Source of the DNA: Algoriphagus alkaliphilus
Lineage (GTDB): Bacteria; Bacteroidota; Bacteroidia; Cytophagales; Cyclobacteriaceae
Assembly: GCF_900103735.1 (NCBI RefSeq)
Contig: NZ_FMXE01000004.1
Span: 124,001 to 188,000, forward strand
Direction of reading: 5' to 3'
DNA length: 64,000 bases
Positions 43,924-54,781 of the stretch are shown one piece after another. The position numbers were made by a program, and so were the translations under genes. The notes under the pieces are model-generated. The model worked only from the letters and a program-made list of their open reading frames with translations. It searched no databases and was not told the DNA's origin. How positions within the stretch are numbered: the first letter of the stretch is position 1; every line of letters begins with the position of its first letter.

Positions 43924-45992
43924 GTGAATGGGACAGAATTAGGTTGGGAAAGTGTAAGTCGGACCTCAAATCCAGGGGATAGATTTTCCCAAAAAATTGA
44001 CCAGGCATTAGTTTTACTTTCAATATTCAAGTTATCAAGACGGTTTTTCACCAGCTTCATCCCCATGGATTGATGCTTTTCGGGGATTTCCACAAATTCT
44101 TTCATCCCAGATCCATTATCCCGCAATACCAAGAGGCAGGAGTTTTCCTGTTGGTGAACCTTGAGGGTGATCAATCCGGGTGCTTCAATATGGGCTATGC
44201 CATGCCAAATGCTGTTTTCTACCAAAGGCTGCAAAAGTAAGGGCGGGATCATTAAGTGCATTTCATCCACTCCCTCTCCAATCTGGATTTCAAAATCGAT
44301 CTTCTTATCTAATCTGAGTGCTTCGATGGCAATGTAATCCTGAAGCAGGATGATTTCTTCACTGAGTGATATTTCCCTTAAGTCGGAATATTCGAGGATT
44401 CTTCGGATCAAGCGTGAAAAGCGTGTCAGATACCGATCTGCTTCTTCAGCTTGATTTTTAAGTAAAAAATTACTGATCGAACTCAGGGCATTGAAGATAA
44501 AATGCGGATTCATCTGTGCTTTGAGGGCTTTCAACTCCAATTCGGCTACCTGAGCCCGGAATTCGGATTCCAGCTTCTTCCGTTTGTTTTTTGAATGCTT
44601 CCTAAATCCCCACAATCCGCCTCCGGCGATGAGCAATAGCCCTCCGATTCCGAGCAGGTACAGACTGGCTTTGAGCCGTTCACTTTCTTTTTCCAGTTGA
44701 AGCAGTTGCTTTTCGGACTCAAACTCAGCAGTCAATTTCTTTTCCCGCATTTCAAACTCATATCCAATCTGTAAACCAAGAAGCTTCTTTTCGTTTTCAT
44801 CATTGAAAATACTGTCCTGAAAAGCCTGAAAATTCTGATAGGATTCCAATGATTTTTGAAATTGGCCAAGCCCTTTTTGGGTTTCAGCCATAGCTTTCCA
44901 GGCAGATCGCTGCGCCTCAAGTGACTCCGTTTCCTGTGCAAGTGTCAAAGCTTTCTGCTCCAATTCCAGTGCCTTTGATAAATCATTTCCTGCCCAGTCA
45001 CTTTTTTCAAGATTTGCCAATTGAAGCAATACAGTAGATAAACTGAGTTTCTCACTGATTTCTGAATAAAAATTAGCCGCACTGTCCAGGTATTTCTTGG
45101 CCTTGTCCAAGTCCTTATTTTCCGAAAATAGGCTGCCCAAGGCTGTAAAGTCAGAAGCTATCCTTCGTTTGTTGCCGATTTCCTTGTTCAGCCTCAATGC
45201 CTCCAAAAACAAAGTTCCCGCTTCACTTTTTTTACCCTGAATTTGAAGAATCGCACCCAGATTCCCCATCGAACTGGCCTCCATTTGCTTGTATCCTTCT
45301 TTTCGATAGAGTTCGATTGCTTTTCTGTGATATGATTCAGATTTCTCTAATTCATTCAGATTTTTATAAACCAGGCCAAGATTGGTAAAGAGATTCCCGA
45401 GCTCCCACGTATCTCCTGCTTCGGTCAAGCTCAAGGCTTTCAGGAAATATTCTATCGCTTTGGGATAATCTGCCAAGGCCAGAAATACCACGCCGGTATT
45501 CATTTGACTGTTTAGGATATTTTTCCGTAATCCCAAGTCTTCAAAAATAGCAGTGGCTTTTTCGTGATTTTCGAGTGCACCCCGGTAATCTCCCTGATTG
45601 TACTTGATGAGCGCCATGTTGTTCATGGCACTGGCTTGACCTTTTCGGTTTCCGGATTTTTGATGGGCAATCATCACCGATTGATAGGCTTTTAAAGCCA
45701 GGGTGTCTTGGCCCTGATACCAATAATTCACCCCTTTGTTATTGACTGCAGCAGTAGCGCGGGCGACCAATCCCAAGCTGCTTGCTAATGAATAGGCTGA
45801 ATCGGAATAGCTGAGTCCAATGACCGGGTCAACTCCCGCAAAATAAAATGAGAGGTCGTTAAAAATATCCACCCGGGTACTGTCCGGCAGTCCGGATTTT
45901 CTCAATTCATTCCGAAGTGAATCGATTTGCTTTTGGCCCCAAGCCGGACATACAAAAAGCACCAGAACAATAAAAAAAGACAATGGCTTCAT
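43920..45992 (-). CDS. TPR-containing sensor histidine kinase (LytS/YehU type)
   Basis: This 690-residue protein has a signal peptide, an N-terminal sensor of about ten tetratricopeptide repeats (about residues 30-390), a coiled coil, one transmembrane helix (L-Y-L-L-G-I-G-G-L-L-L-I-A-G-G), and a His_kinase domain with H497 in M-N-P-H-F-I-F-N-A-L. The ATPase region follows, with N-S-I-W-H-G and D-N-G-S-G-M. The TPR sensor is probably periplasmic. It forms an overlapping pair with the LytTR regulator. Confidence 0.94.
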   Translation of the reverse strand: MKPLSFFIVLVLFVCPAWGQKQIDSLRNELRKSGLPDSTRVDIFNDLSFYFAGVDPVIGLSYSDSAYSLASSLGLVARATAAVNNKGVNYWYQGQDTLALKAYQSVMIAHQKSGNRKGQASAMNNMALIKYNQGDYRGALENHEKATAIFEDLGLRKNILNSQMNTGVVFLALADYPKAIEYFLKALSLTEAGDTWELGNLFTNLGLVYKNLNELEKSESYHRKAIELYRKEGYKQMEASSMGNLGAILQIQGKKSEAGTLFLEALRLNKEIGNKRRIASDFTALGSLFSENKDLDKAKKYLDSAANFYSEISEKLSLSTVLLQLANLEKSDWAGNDLSKALELEQKALTLAQETESLEAQRSAWKAMAETQKGLGQFQKSLESYQNFQAFQDSIFNDENEKKLLGLQIGYEFEMREKKLTAEFESEKQLLQLEKESERLKASLYLLGIGGLLLIAGGGLWGFRKHSKNKRKKLESEFRAQVAELELKALKAQMNPHFIFNALSSISNFLLKNQAEEADRYLTRFSRLIRRILEYSDLREISLSEEIILLQDYIAIEALRLDKKIDFEIQIGEGVDEMHLMIPPLLLQPLVENSIWHGIAHIEAPGLITLKVHQQENSCLLVLRDNGSGMKEFVEIPEKHQSMGMKLVKNRLDNLNIESKTNAWSIFWENLSPGFEVRLTLSQPNSVPFT

Positions 45993-46144
45993 CTGCTGGG
46001 AAATAGATTACAAAAATGTAGGGAAAATTTGCAAAAAATGAGCAATTCTGGGCATGAAATAAGGAAAATACCCCAACAAATAAATCTGGAAAGCAAAATC
46101 ATAAAGTGAGAAATAACTTCCCTTTTTAAAACCTTACTCATAGT

Positions 46145-46714
46145 ATGAAAAATCTAAAATTTTACTTTCTGGGATTAATCCTGAGCTTGGCAAGCACAGC
46201 AGGGGCACAATCTTTTGACAAAGGCACCAAAGTGGCTTCTTTGGGAATCGGCATCGGTAGCTCACTTGGGAGTTTTGACTACAGCACCCAAATCCCCGGA
46301 ATCAGCCTAATGTATGAACAGGGAATCGCACAGGCAGGCAACGTGGGAGTCATCGGTCTTGGAGGATATGTAGGCTTCAAGAGTTTCAGTTGGGAAACCA
46401 AATCCGGTACTATCGAGTCCAAATCAAAGTGGAATTACACCATCATCGGACTGAGAGGGGCATTACACTTTACAGGAATTGATAAGGAAAACCTCGATCT
46501 CTATGGCGGAGTGATGGCGAGTTATAATTTGCTCAACTACAGCTATGAGGACAATACGGGTTTCAACTCGGGCAATAGCGGAAATTTCGGCAACTCTGCA
46601 GGATTGACACTATTCGCAGGAGCGCGCTATTATTTCAGCGATAATTTGGCCGGCTTTGCAGAATTGGGCTACGGCGTATCCTACCTCAACCTGGGACTTG
46701 CGGTGAAATTTTAA
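46145..46714 (+). CDS. Small outer-membrane beta-barrel protein
   Basis: A 189-residue protein with a signal peptide ending S-T-A-G-A-Q. The mature part alternates polar/aromatic residues and glycine as in 8-strand barrels, and it ends V-S-Y-L-N-L-G-L-A-V-K-F with the terminal Phe typical of BAM-inserted proteins. Function is unknown. It is divergent from the TPR kinase gene. Confidence 0.8.
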   Translation: MKNLKFYFLGLILSLASTAGAQSFDKGTKVASLGIGIGSSLGSFDYSTQIPGISLMYEQGIAQAGNVGVIGLGGYVGFKSFSWETKSGTIESKSKWNYTIIGLRGALHFTGIDKENLDLYGGVMASYNLLNYSYEDNTGFNSGNSGNFGNSAGLTLFAGARYYFSDNLAGFAELGYGVSYLNLGLAVKF

Positions 46715-47163
46715 AAAGCTTGCCCCTTTTCACTTTGAGGCCTTGAGAAGGATTGATTCCTTACACAGCCTGAAGTACATTGGTCACATAGAAAGCATAG
46801 CAAATTCCTTGAGAAAGAGAACGCTATGTTTCCCTATGTTTCTATGTTTTTAAAAAAATCTCTTTTGAGATCCTTCGTGTCCTTTGCGGGAAAGAAGCCA
46901 ATCCTCAGCCCCATCCTATTCACTAAAAAATCTCGGAAAGACGGAAAGGCGCAAAGTCCTTTTTTTTTTGGCGGCTTTAGTGGCTTAAAAAAAACTCCGT
47001 GGTAAAAACCCGCATCAAAGAGCGAAGCGAATACCTCCGCGACCTTGAAAAAGCCACCCGAGCCGATAATCTTTGAAGTTCATTTCCAGCACAAATCCCC
47101 CGATCTCTTTCCTCTTTAACCTTTGTGGTAAAAAATCTTTTCGCTCTTTTGCGCCCTCCTTAC
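46715..47163. other. 449-bp gap, low-complexity repeat-like DNA, no gene
   Basis: No supported frame. The text contains several short related phrases (CTTCGTGTCCTTTGCGG, CCTTTGTGGTAAAAAATC, CTTTTGCGCCCTCCTTACTC) of the kind scattered between genes in Bacteroidota. They look like decayed repeats. No RNA structure is obvious. Confidence 0.4.
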
Positions 47164-47748
47164 TCAGGGGGTCAGGTTTACCAGTTTGATGCTAAACTGA
47201 CCCTCTGAGATAATCCGCTCCTGATTACCAATACCCGAGGTGGTGACAGGGCCGATCAAAATCGCAGTAAACGTGCCTTCTGCCCAATCCTTGGTTATTT
47301 TGGTAAATCGAACGGTCGCATCATTTTTGACCACAATACTCGGAAGGTTTTGCTTTAACAAAACAGCATTAAACACCTGACCCTGTTCATCAGCATAAGT
47401 GAAATTAATCCGGGCTATACCAACTCCACGATAGGCAATGGCTTGCTGCATCTGGTAATCCACATTGAGTTCAAAGGTTTTTTCATTCCACACATTGAAC
47501 TGAATAAAATTACTTGTGCCTGTACTTCCAGGCCCCAAAACCTGAAGAATTGCATTGTGCACCGGGCCATTGGAGTCAAAACTGAATGACATCGGCGTTA
47601 CCGGGTTTGTCTTAAATTCCTTTTGGACTCCATTGACTTTAAACCGGATAAAACCTTCGGCTATTGGTTTCGGATCCTCTGTTTTGCTTCCACAGGATAG
47701 CAAAAGAATTCCGAAAAGAATGAAAATTGAATATTTCAGATATCTCAT
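47164..47748 (-). CDS. Uncharacterised lipoprotein (194 aa), source of partial duplicate
   Basis: A lipoprotein signal (I-L-L-L-S-C-G-S) is followed by a beta-rich domain starting F-I-R-F-K-V-N-G-V-Q-K-E-F. This resembles small surface lipoproteins of Bacteroidota with unknown function (DUF6252-like in feel, not certain). No catalytic motif is seen. A 230-bp piece of this gene is duplicated in decayed form at 38684-38912. Base composition matches its neighbours. Confidence 0.75.
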   Translation of the reverse strand: MRYLKYSIFILFGILLLSCGSKTEDPKPIAEGFIRFKVNGVQKEFKTNPVTPMSFSFDSNGPVHNAILQVLGPGSTGTSNFIQFNVWNEKTFELNVDYQMQQAIAYRGVGIARINFTYADEQGQVFNAVLLKQNLPSIVVKNDATVRFTKITKDWAEGTFTAILIGPVTTSGIGNQERIISEGQFSIKLVNLTP

Positions 47749-48119
47749 GGCTTTTTTTTGAAAAGCTACAGTTCAGATTTTTCAAAAAAATTCTCCATTT
47801 ATTATCTGATTCAATAAATCCATTTGCTGAATCAAAGGCTGATTGAATGATCTCTTTTCCGGGTAAAAAAATGAGAAATTGGAGCAAATCCGGTAGGCTG
47901 AATTTCAAATCATCTGATATTTACCGACTAGGCAAAAATCGATCTGACATTACGCTTTTGCACTGAAAACATATCGCTTGCAGACACGGGGTGCCGGGCA
48001 GAATGGGTAGCCTGACTATCAATCTGCAAGACTTGAAAATCTTTCTGCCCTTTTGAAATTTGATAAGTCATTACTTAGATTTCTTTTTTATTTGTCCATA
48101 CCAAGCCATCACACCTCTC
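47749..48119. other. 371-bp gap with one long-range dyad
   Basis: No gene is supported. GGGCAGAA at 47996-48003 pairs with TTCTGCCC at 48043-48050 around 39 bases. This could be a structured leader or a decayed repeat ahead of the sialidase gene. Nothing else is seen. Confidence 0.35.
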
Positions 48120-49289
48120 ATGTTCCACAAATTCGTCTGCACTTCCTTATTGGTTACGCTTTTGGTTTTTTCTCTTTTTGCACAGGAGCAGCTTGTATTT
48201 GTTTCAGGGCAGGAAGGACACGCCACCTACCGTATTCCTGCAATAATTTCATTACCGAATGGTGAGCTGTTGGCTTTTGCCGAAGGCAGAGTCAACGGCA
48301 GCGACGACTACGGAGATGTCAATCTGGTCATGAAACGAAGTTCCGACCAAGGAATCACCTGGTCCGGCATTGAGACTCTTTTGGACTATGATTCCCTTCA
48401 GGCGGGCAATCCTGCACCTGTGGTCGACCTCTTGGACCCCAGATACCCACAGGGGGTTGTTTACCTTTTTTACAATACCGGAAACAACCATGAGTACGAT
48501 ATCCGAATGAATCGCGGGGTAAGGGAAGTCTGGATGATGCGGTCTTTTGATTTGGGAAAAACCTGGGCAGCACCACAGAATATCACCCTTCAAGTCCATC
48601 GGCCCAATAATCCGGAATTCAATCCCAACTATAAAAACCCGGCGGACTGGAGACATTATGCCAATACTCCCGGACATGCTTTTCAATTTCAAAGCGGAAA
48701 ATACAAGGGAAGAATTTTTGTGGCAGCCAATCACTCCGTCGGCAATCCCCGGGAAAATTTCGCGGAATATCAAGCCCATGGCTTTTTTACCGATGACCAT
48801 GGCAAAAGCTTTCAATTGTCCGAATCTGTGGACATCGACGGATCCAATGAATCCATCGCCGCCGAACTCAGCAATGACCGAATGATTATGAGTATCCGAA
48901 ATCAGAAAGGAGACATTCGAAGCCGAATTCTGGCCTTTTCTTCCGACGGAGGTCAGACTTGGGATGAGGCGTACTTCGAAAGTCAACTACCCGATCCAGT
49001 CTGTCAGGGTTCGATCCTGAACCTCGGAACAGAAAACGGCAAGACTATCCTCGCGCATTCCAATCCTTCAGACCCCAAAGACCGTAACAATCTGAGTGTG
49101 AAAATCAGCTTCGATGAAGGAAAAACCTGGAGCAAAACTATCGTAGTAGACAGGGCCTCAGGACATGAAAAGCAAAGCTGGACCGCTTATTCGGATCTGG
49201 TAAATCTCAATGACACGCAAATCGGGATTATCTACGAACGGGACAATTACCGTGAGATTGTATTCAGACAAATCAATTGGAAGGATTAA
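48120..49289 (+). CDS. Exo-alpha-sialidase (GH33-like)
   Basis: The ATG at 48120 starts a signal peptide (C-T-S-L-L-V-T-L-L-V-F-S-L-F-A-Q); an earlier in-frame ATG at 48060 does not. The mature part has the Y-R-I-P arginine motif and four Asp-box repeats (S-S-D-Q-G-I-T-W, S-F-D-L-G-K-T-W, S-S-D-G-G-Q-T-W, S-F-D-E-G-K-T-W), the six-bladed propeller of sialidases. A late Y-E-R-D motif fits the catalytic Tyr/Glu region. It would release terminal sialic acid from glycans. It is not clustered with sialic-acid uptake genes here. Confidence 0.9.
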   Translation: MFHKFVCTSLLVTLLVFSLFAQEQLVFVSGQEGHATYRIPAIISLPNGELLAFAEGRVNGSDDYGDVNLVMKRSSDQGITWSGIETLLDYDSLQAGNPAPVVDLLDPRYPQGVVYLFYNTGNNHEYDIRMNRGVREVWMMRSFDLGKTWAAPQNITLQVHRPNNPEFNPNYKNPADWRHYANTPGHAFQFQSGKYKGRIFVAANHSVGNPRENFAEYQAHGFFTDDHGKSFQLSESVDIDGSNESIAAELSNDRMIMSIRNQKGDIRSRILAFSSDGGQTWDEAYFESQLPDPVCQGSILNLGTENGKTILAHSNPSDPKDRNNLSVKISFDEGKTWSKTIVVDRASGHEKQSWTAYSDLVNLNDTQIGIIYERDNYREIVFRQINWKD

Positions 49290-49616
49290 AGCACCTTCCC
49301 GGTCTTTGATGCCAAATTCCCCGAAAGTATTAACAAAGAAAAATAGGGTTTTCTAAAATTTAATTTTTTTAGATCAAAACTTCATTGAATTATTTAATGA
49401 AGCTAAAATATTATTAGGCAATTTTTAAAAACAACCAAACTTTATTCAGATGTTTTGCGAATAAATTTTTAAAACTTATCAAAATAATCTAAAGCCAAGT
49501 GCAACCTTCAGTCCTTAACCCGCATCTACTTAGTCAAAGGCTGATGCATACTAATTAAAATTAGCTACTCAAGTACTTAAGCCCTTTCAGTGATCCACTT
49601 CTACACCACAATTACT
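49290..49616. other. 327-bp AT-rich gap before the DUF6600-like gene
   Basis: The stretch is AT-rich with no supported frame, hairpin terminator or repeat that I can identify. It probably contains the promoter of the downstream gene. Confidence 0.4.
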
Positions 49617-51074
49617 ATGAAAACGAACTTTGTCTCTAGATGGTTAAACAGCCTGGTAGTGGGAGTATTTCTCCTCGCCGGCCTTTTGGTTTCGCAAAAT
49701 GCAACTGCAGAATCCTATAACGGTGTGAGCTTTCAGGTTTTCTACGATGAGCTTGCACCCTACGGGGATTGGGTAAGGGATGCCCGGCATGGCTACATCT
49801 GGCTTCCTGCGGTAGACCAAAATTTCCACCCTTATGGAACGGACGGACACTGGGTCATGACCGAGTATGGCAATACCTGGGTCTCATATTTTGACTGGGG
49901 ATGGGCTCCTTTCCACTATGGAAGATGGTACTTTGATGACTACTTCCGCAGCTGGGCATGGATCCCCGGGTATCAGTGGGGTCCGGCATGGGTGAGCTGG
50001 AGAACAGGTGGTGGCTATTACGGTTGGGCACCTCTTGGACCTGGCGCTTCCTTTAACATGATAGGAAATTATAGCAGCTTCCACTGGGTATTTCTTCCCA
50101 GGCACCGCATTTATCATCACCATGCCTACAGATACTATGCACCTCACCGAACCAGGGTGAGAATCTATAACAACACTACCATCATCAACAACACCTATGT
50201 CTATAACAATCAGACTTATGTGACCGGCCCTTCACGTAGAGAATTGCAGCAGGTAACCCGCAGAAATGTGCCGGTCTATCAGGTTCAGGCAAGCAATACG
50301 CCGGGTCGGACTTCCGTATCCCGAAACACGCTCAATGTCTACAGACCTGAAGTTCAGGAGTCCCGAGATCGAACTGTAGGCGCGAGACCTTCCCGAATAT
50401 TGGAAGCAGATCAGGCAAGAGGCGGCAGATCCTCTCAGGTTCTCAACGCCCCATCCCGGACAAGTGCAGCAAGTGGGACTTCTGGTGGAAGAACCCTGGA
50501 ATCTCCAAGCAGATCTTCGATAAATACTGATGGAACAGTTGAGAGAACTACCCCAAGCAGATCAAGTAATCCTGCGGTAAATCAGGGAACTCAAAGACCT
50601 GTGATTACGCCAATGCCTGATGATTCACGCAGCCGAAGCACATACACTGCTCCCAGTCGGGTGCAAAGCTCAGGAAGCAGGGAGGAAGCTCCGGCCAGAT
50701 CTACTCAGGTCAGACCGACGCCAAACCCAAGTCAGCGGACGACTGCTGCTCCAAGCAGGCCTAGCAACGAAGTGAGAAATATGGAACAGAGAACTCAGCC
50801 AAGTACGCCAGCCCGCGAATCTGTACAACAGTCCCGACCTGCACAAGCACCTGCCAGAACTCAGGTTCAGGAGCGAGCCCAAACTCCGGCCCGGGTCCAG
50901 GCTCCGGTGAATCGCAGCGAACCGGCGAGGACTCAAGTGACTCAGCCCTCAAGAATACAGAGTGGCGGTAATTCATCGGAAGTAAAAGCACCTGCACCTG
51001 CCAGACAATCTGCTCCTGCTGCTCCAAGCACAAGCGGCAGCACTCCAAGCAGAAGCAGTGGCAGGGGTAATTAA
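49617..51074 (+). CDS. DUF6600-like secreted protein with long basic disordered tail
   Basis: The ATG at 49617 starts a signal peptide ending Q-N-A-T-A-E. Residues of about 30-165 form a Trp/Tyr/Gly-rich domain (F-Y-D-E-L-A-P-Y-G-D-W, G-Y-I-W-L-P, W-G-W-A-P-F-H-Y-G-R-W, W-G-P-A-W-V-S-W-R) that I associate with DUF6600. A His/Tyr/Arg patch and an Asn-Thr-rich segment follow. The last ~270 residues are almost only Ser, Arg, Pro, Thr, Gln and Ala, with frequent P-S-R units: basic and probably disordered. It may bind cell-wall or nucleic-acid polyanions; this is speculation. A terminator follows. Confidence 0.75.
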   Translation: MKTNFVSRWLNSLVVGVFLLAGLLVSQNATAESYNGVSFQVFYDELAPYGDWVRDARHGYIWLPAVDQNFHPYGTDGHWVMTEYGNTWVSYFDWGWAPFHYGRWYFDDYFRSWAWIPGYQWGPAWVSWRTGGGYYGWAPLGPGASFNMIGNYSSFHWVFLPRHRIYHHHAYRYYAPHRTRVRIYNNTTIINNTYVYNNQTYVTGPSRRELQQVTRRNVPVYQVQASNTPGRTSVSRNTLNVYRPEVQESRDRTVGARPSRILEADQARGGRSSQVLNAPSRTSAASGTSGGRTLESPSRSSINTDGTVERTTPSRSSNPAVNQGTQRPVITPMPDDSRSRSTYTAPSRVQSSGSREEAPARSTQVRPTPNPSQRTTAAPSRPSNEVRNMEQRTQPSTPARESVQQSRPAQAPARTQVQERAQTPARVQAPVNRSEPARTQVTQPSRIQSGGNSSEVKAPAPARQSAPAAPSTSGSTPSRSSGRGN

Positions 51075-51097
51075 GAATTGATACTAAACCAATTATT

Positions 51098-51130
51098 GGG
51101 CATGGATTCGAAAGGATTCATGCCTTTTTT
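51098..51130 (+). terminator. Rho-independent terminator
   Basis: A GGCATG/CATGCC stem, extended by an imperfect AT-rich part around a GAAA-like loop, is followed by six Ts. It lies about 25 bp after the DUF6600-like gene. Confidence 0.75.
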
Positions 51131-51339
51131 ATGCTTTTGTTTTTTTAAACATTAAGAAATTTAGAGCATTAAGATTACTTTAACTTAAACCGCTAAAAAA
51201 TTCAATTCTTAATTCCCAAAATGCCTTAATGGTTAAATTTTGACGAAGCAATCATCGGACATCTGTCATCTGACACCGGACAATATTGACTTCTTTCGCC
51301 TTTTCCATATCTTATCGTTTCAAAACCACCGATTGAAAA

Positions 51340-54300
51340 ATGAAACGTTTTTTATCCCTCCTGCTGCTGCTCAGCAGCATCACCGCCCATTCCCAAACTT
51401 TCGATACTTCCCTCCCTCTGAAATACCGAAATATCGGTCCTTTCCGAGGTGGACGCTCGGTCGCTGCCACAGGGGTGGTCAATGATCCACTTACCTACTA
51501 CTTCGGTACCACGGGTGGCGGAGTCTGGAAAACCTCCGATGCAGGACAGCATTGGGAGAATATCTCTGACGGATTTTTCACCACAGGTTCGGTCGGTGCA
51601 GTTGCTGTCGCCGAAAGCAATCCCAACATCGTCTACGTCGGTATGGGCGAGCATGCGCCACGTGGCGTGATGACCTCCTACGGCGATGGCATGTACAAAT
51701 CCACAGATGCGGGCAAAACCTGGAAGAAGCTTGGTTTGGAGAAAACCCAGCATATCTCCAGAATCCAGATTCATCCAACTAATCCTGATATCCTCTATGT
51801 CGCCGCTCAGGGAGCACTTCACGCACCCAATGAGGACCGGGGCGTGTACAAATCCATTGACGGTGGTTTGACTTGGGAAAAAGTCCTCTTCGTAGATGCC
51901 AAAACCGGGGCAGTCGAACTCTCTATGGACATGAATTATCCTGAGATTCTGTACGCTGCGATGTGGGAGCACCAGCGTCTGCCTTGGCAGGTGATCTCCG
52001 GAGGTCCGGGTTCGGGCCTGTACAAGTCCACTGATGCGGGCAAAACCTGGAAGAAAATCCACAAGGGGCTTCCTGAAGAAAAAGGAAAAATGGGCATTTC
52101 CGTCTCCCGAGCCAATTCCGACAAAGTTTACGCACTGATCGAAAGCGATACCGAAAAGGACCTCGGCGGACTATTCGTCTCCAATGATGCGGGCGAAAGC
52201 TGGACTCTGATCAACAAAGACAACGAACTCACCCAGCGGGCTTGGTACTACATCGAAGTGTTTGCCGATCCCGTGAACGAGCACAAAGTCTATGTACTGA
52301 GTGCGCCGTTTTTGGTATCAATTGACGGTGGAAAAACCTTCGAAAACATCGACGGAGCACACGGCGACTACCATGACCTCTGGATCAATCCCAAAAACGC
52401 CAACAACATGATCCTCGCCGATGACGGCGGAGGCTCCATTTCTTTCAATGGCGGTAAAACCTGGTCTACCCAAAGCAATATGCCTACCGCCCAATTCTAC
52501 CGCATCAACACCGATAATCAGTTTCCCTACCGCATTTACGGAGGTCAGCAGGACAATACTTCTGTGGTGATTTCCAGCATTGGCTTGGGCCGTGGTGGGA
52601 TTTCTCAGGAACACTGGAACTACTCCGCAGGGGGTGAAAGCGCCTTCCTGGCATTCGATCCAGATGATCCTCGATACGTCCTCGGCGGAAGCTATCAGGG
52701 CACGATCGAGGTACTCGACATGCAGACTCAGGGCTCAACCAACATCATGGCCGCCCCAATCCAATACCTCGGCATGGATGCCAAGGACATGAAATACCGA
52801 TTCAACTGGAATGCGCCGATCATCTGGTCTCAGCACGAGCCAAACACCTTCTACCATGCGGCCCAAGTGCTGCTGAAAACTCAGGATTGGGGAAAAACCT
52901 GGACGGAAGTATCACCCGATCTGACCCGAAATGAAAAAGCCAAACAAGGAAAAGGCGGTGTACCCTACACCAACGAAGCCGTGGGTGCAGAAAACTATGG
53001 TACTCTTGCCTATGTAATCGAATCCCCTCACGAAGCCGGAGTGATCTGGACCGGTTCGGATGATGGACTCGTCCAACTCACTCGAGACAACGGAAAAACC
53101 TGGACCAATGTCACTCCAAAAGGCCTGACCGAATGCCTAGTCAATGCCATCGAAGTTTCCCCCCATGATCCGGGTACTGCCTACATTGCCACCACAAGGT
53201 ACAAGTTTAACGACTACACCCCGGCGCTATTCAAAACCACGGACTACGGAAAAACCTGGACCAATATCTCCAAGGGAATTCCTTACGGGGCCTTTACCCG
53301 GGTAGTGCGAGAAGACTCGAAGGTGAAAAACCTACTTTTCGCAGGAACCGAAACGGGTATGTACATTTCCAAAGACGGTGGTACGAATTGGGCTCCTTTC
53401 CAACTTAACCTGCCACTCACTCCGATCACCGATCTGAAAGTCGCCCACAATGACCTAATTGTGGCTACAGCAGGACGATCCTACTGGATTCTCGATGACC
53501 TGAATCTGGTGCGGGAGATCCAGGCAAAAGCCGATAAAATCACCATTTACACGCCTGAGGAGACAATTCTGGGAAGTTGGGGAAGCCCGATGAACGGCAA
53601 CCTGGATGGATTCAAGGGAACTGATCCATTTCAGGGAATCAACCCGGCCAATGGCATGGTGATCTACTACCACCTTCCGAAGACCCTGAGCGATTCGACC
53701 GCTTTAACCCTGGAGATTTTGGATGAAAAGGGAAACCTGGTCCGAAAGATCAGTTCCAAGAAAAACCCCGACTTCCAATCCTATCCGGGCGGACCTTCAC
53801 CCGAACCTATCATCGCTGTGAAAAAAGGAGTCAACCGCTTCGTGTGGGATCTCCGCTACCCTACCATGCCCGGGGTTCCAACTGCATACATTGAGTCCAG
53901 CTATCGGGGACACAAAGCCATACCGGGCATCTACACGCTGAGGATTAGTTCAGGTGCCGAGACTGCCGAAACCAAAGCCATCATCAAAGATATCCCTGCC
54001 TACAACCTGACTCCGGCCGACTACCAAGCCTACCACGAATGGATGAGCAAACTGGAAGCCGATGTCACTACCATGCACACGATGGTCAATACAGCCAAAT
54101 CCTATCAGGATCAGCTGGCCGAATTGCTGAAAAAACTGGAAGGCAAAGCCGAGTATGTTGCCCTAAAAACCGAAGGCGAAAAGCTGATCAAGGAACTCAA
54201 AGCCTGGGATGAGGACATGGTACAACGCAAGTCCACCGCCTACGATGATGTGGAGAACTTCCCGAATAAGTTCACCGCCAACTTTATGTTTATGCTAAAC

Positions 54301-54474
54301 CATGGAGAAAGCAGCATCCCTCGAATCAACGAAGGCACCAAAGCCCGCTACACTGAATTGATGGACCAGTGGAAACCCCTCCAAGCCGAAGGCAAACGCC
54401 TAATCGAAACCGCTGTACCGGCATTCAATAAACTGGCAAGTGAGAAGGGAATTGGGGTGTTGTTTGTGAAGTGA
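51340..54474 (+). CDS. Large secreted BNR/VPS10-like beta-propeller protein (1044 aa)
   Basis: A signal peptide ending T-A-H-S-Q precedes [11 protein letters not shown] and two successive beta-propellers rich in Asp-box units ([31 protein letters not shown]). This is the sortilin/VPS10-N-like layout common in Bacteroidota. After about residue 720 comes a Fn3/CHU-like segment ([12 protein letters not shown]), then a helical C-terminal region. No peptidase motif is visible, so it is probably a binding protein. GC content is higher than in the flanking DNA. Confidence 0.85.
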   Translation: MKRFLSLLLLLSSITAHSQTFDTSLPLKYRNIGPFRGGRSVAATGVVNDPLTYYFGTTGGGVWKTSDAGQHWENISDGFFTTGSVGAVAVAESNPNIVYVGMGEHAPRGVMTSYGDGMYKSTDAGKTWKKLGLEKTQHISRIQIHPTNPDILYVAAQGALHAPNEDRGVYKSIDGGLTWEKVLFVDAKTGAVELSMDMNYPEILYAAMWEHQRLPWQVISGGPGSGLYKSTDAGKTWKKIHKGLPEEKGKMGISVSRANSDKVYALIESDTEKDLGGLFVSNDAGESWTLINKDNELTQRAWYYIEVFADPVNEHKVYVLSAPFLVSIDGGKTFENIDGAHGDYHDLWINPKNANNMILADDGGGSISFNGGKTWSTQSNMPTAQFYRINTDNQFPYRIYGGQQDNTSVVISSIGLGRGGISQEHWNYSAGGESAFLAFDPDDPRYVLGGSYQGTIEVLDMQTQGSTNIMAAPIQYLGMDAKDMKYRFNWNAPIIWSQHEPNTFYHAAQVLLKTQDWGKTWTEVSPDLTRNEKAKQGKGGVPYTNEAVGAENYGTLAYVIESPHEAGVIWTGSDDGLVQLTRDNGKTWTNVTPKGLTECLVNAIEVSPHDPGTAYIATTRYKFNDYTPALFKTTDYGKTWTNISKGIPYGAFTRVVREDSKVKNLLFAGTETGMYISKDGGTNWAPFQLNLPLTPITDLKVAHNDLIVATAGRSYWILDDLNLVREIQAKADKITIYTPEETILGSWGSPMNGNLDGFKGTDPFQGINPANGMVIYYHLPKTLSDSTALTLEILDEKGNLVRKISSKKNPDFQSYPGGPSPEPIIAVKKGVNRFVWDLRYPTMPGVPTAYIESSYRGHKAIPGIYTLRISSGAETAETKAIIKDIPAYNLTPADYQAYHEWMSKLEADVTTMHTMVNTAKSYQDQLAELLKKLEGKAEYVALKTEGEKLIKELKAWDEDMVQRKSTAYDDVENFPNKFTANFMFMLNHGESSIPRINEGTKARYTELMDQWKPLQAEGKRLIETAVPAFNKLASEKGIGVLFVK

Positions 54475-54781
54475 TTTAAAAAAATTATTTGAGCGCTGAG
54501 TGTAGTTGCCAACTACACCCAGCGTCTATTTGAGCTTCAATGCAAAAAGAAGTCAACTGCTCTCAGGGGGGATTTGCTTATAAATGAAAATCAAATGGAT
54601 TTGAACCAATTTAAAATTGTTAAGAATACGAGGGTAGAATTGCAAATCCCAGCCAGATTAGACCTAAAATTAACTACACCGCGAGGGGGGTATTCATAGT
54701 TGCTGGTTTTGTCAAGAAATAATAATAAATCAGAGATCACAACAATATTAAAAAAATAAAAATGTGTAAGAGATTATAACA
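54475..54781. repeat. 307-bp gap with a hairpin of the dispersed GTAGTT family
   Basis: At 54493-54525 a near-perfect 15-bp stem (GCGCTGAGTGTAGTT with its partner) closes a 3-base loop. The same words recur through 54-60 kb. The rest is AT-rich with another short ACTACACC piece near 54673. No gene is seen. Confidence 0.6.

Noticed and set aside
48252-48986. 244-residue minus-strand frame inside the sialidase gene
   Set aside because: The sialidase Asp-box motifs are clear on the plus strand; the antisense frame shows no plausible protein.
51352-52062. 236-residue minus-strand frame inside the BNR protein
   Set aside because: It is a shadow of GC-rich propeller repeats on the plus strand.
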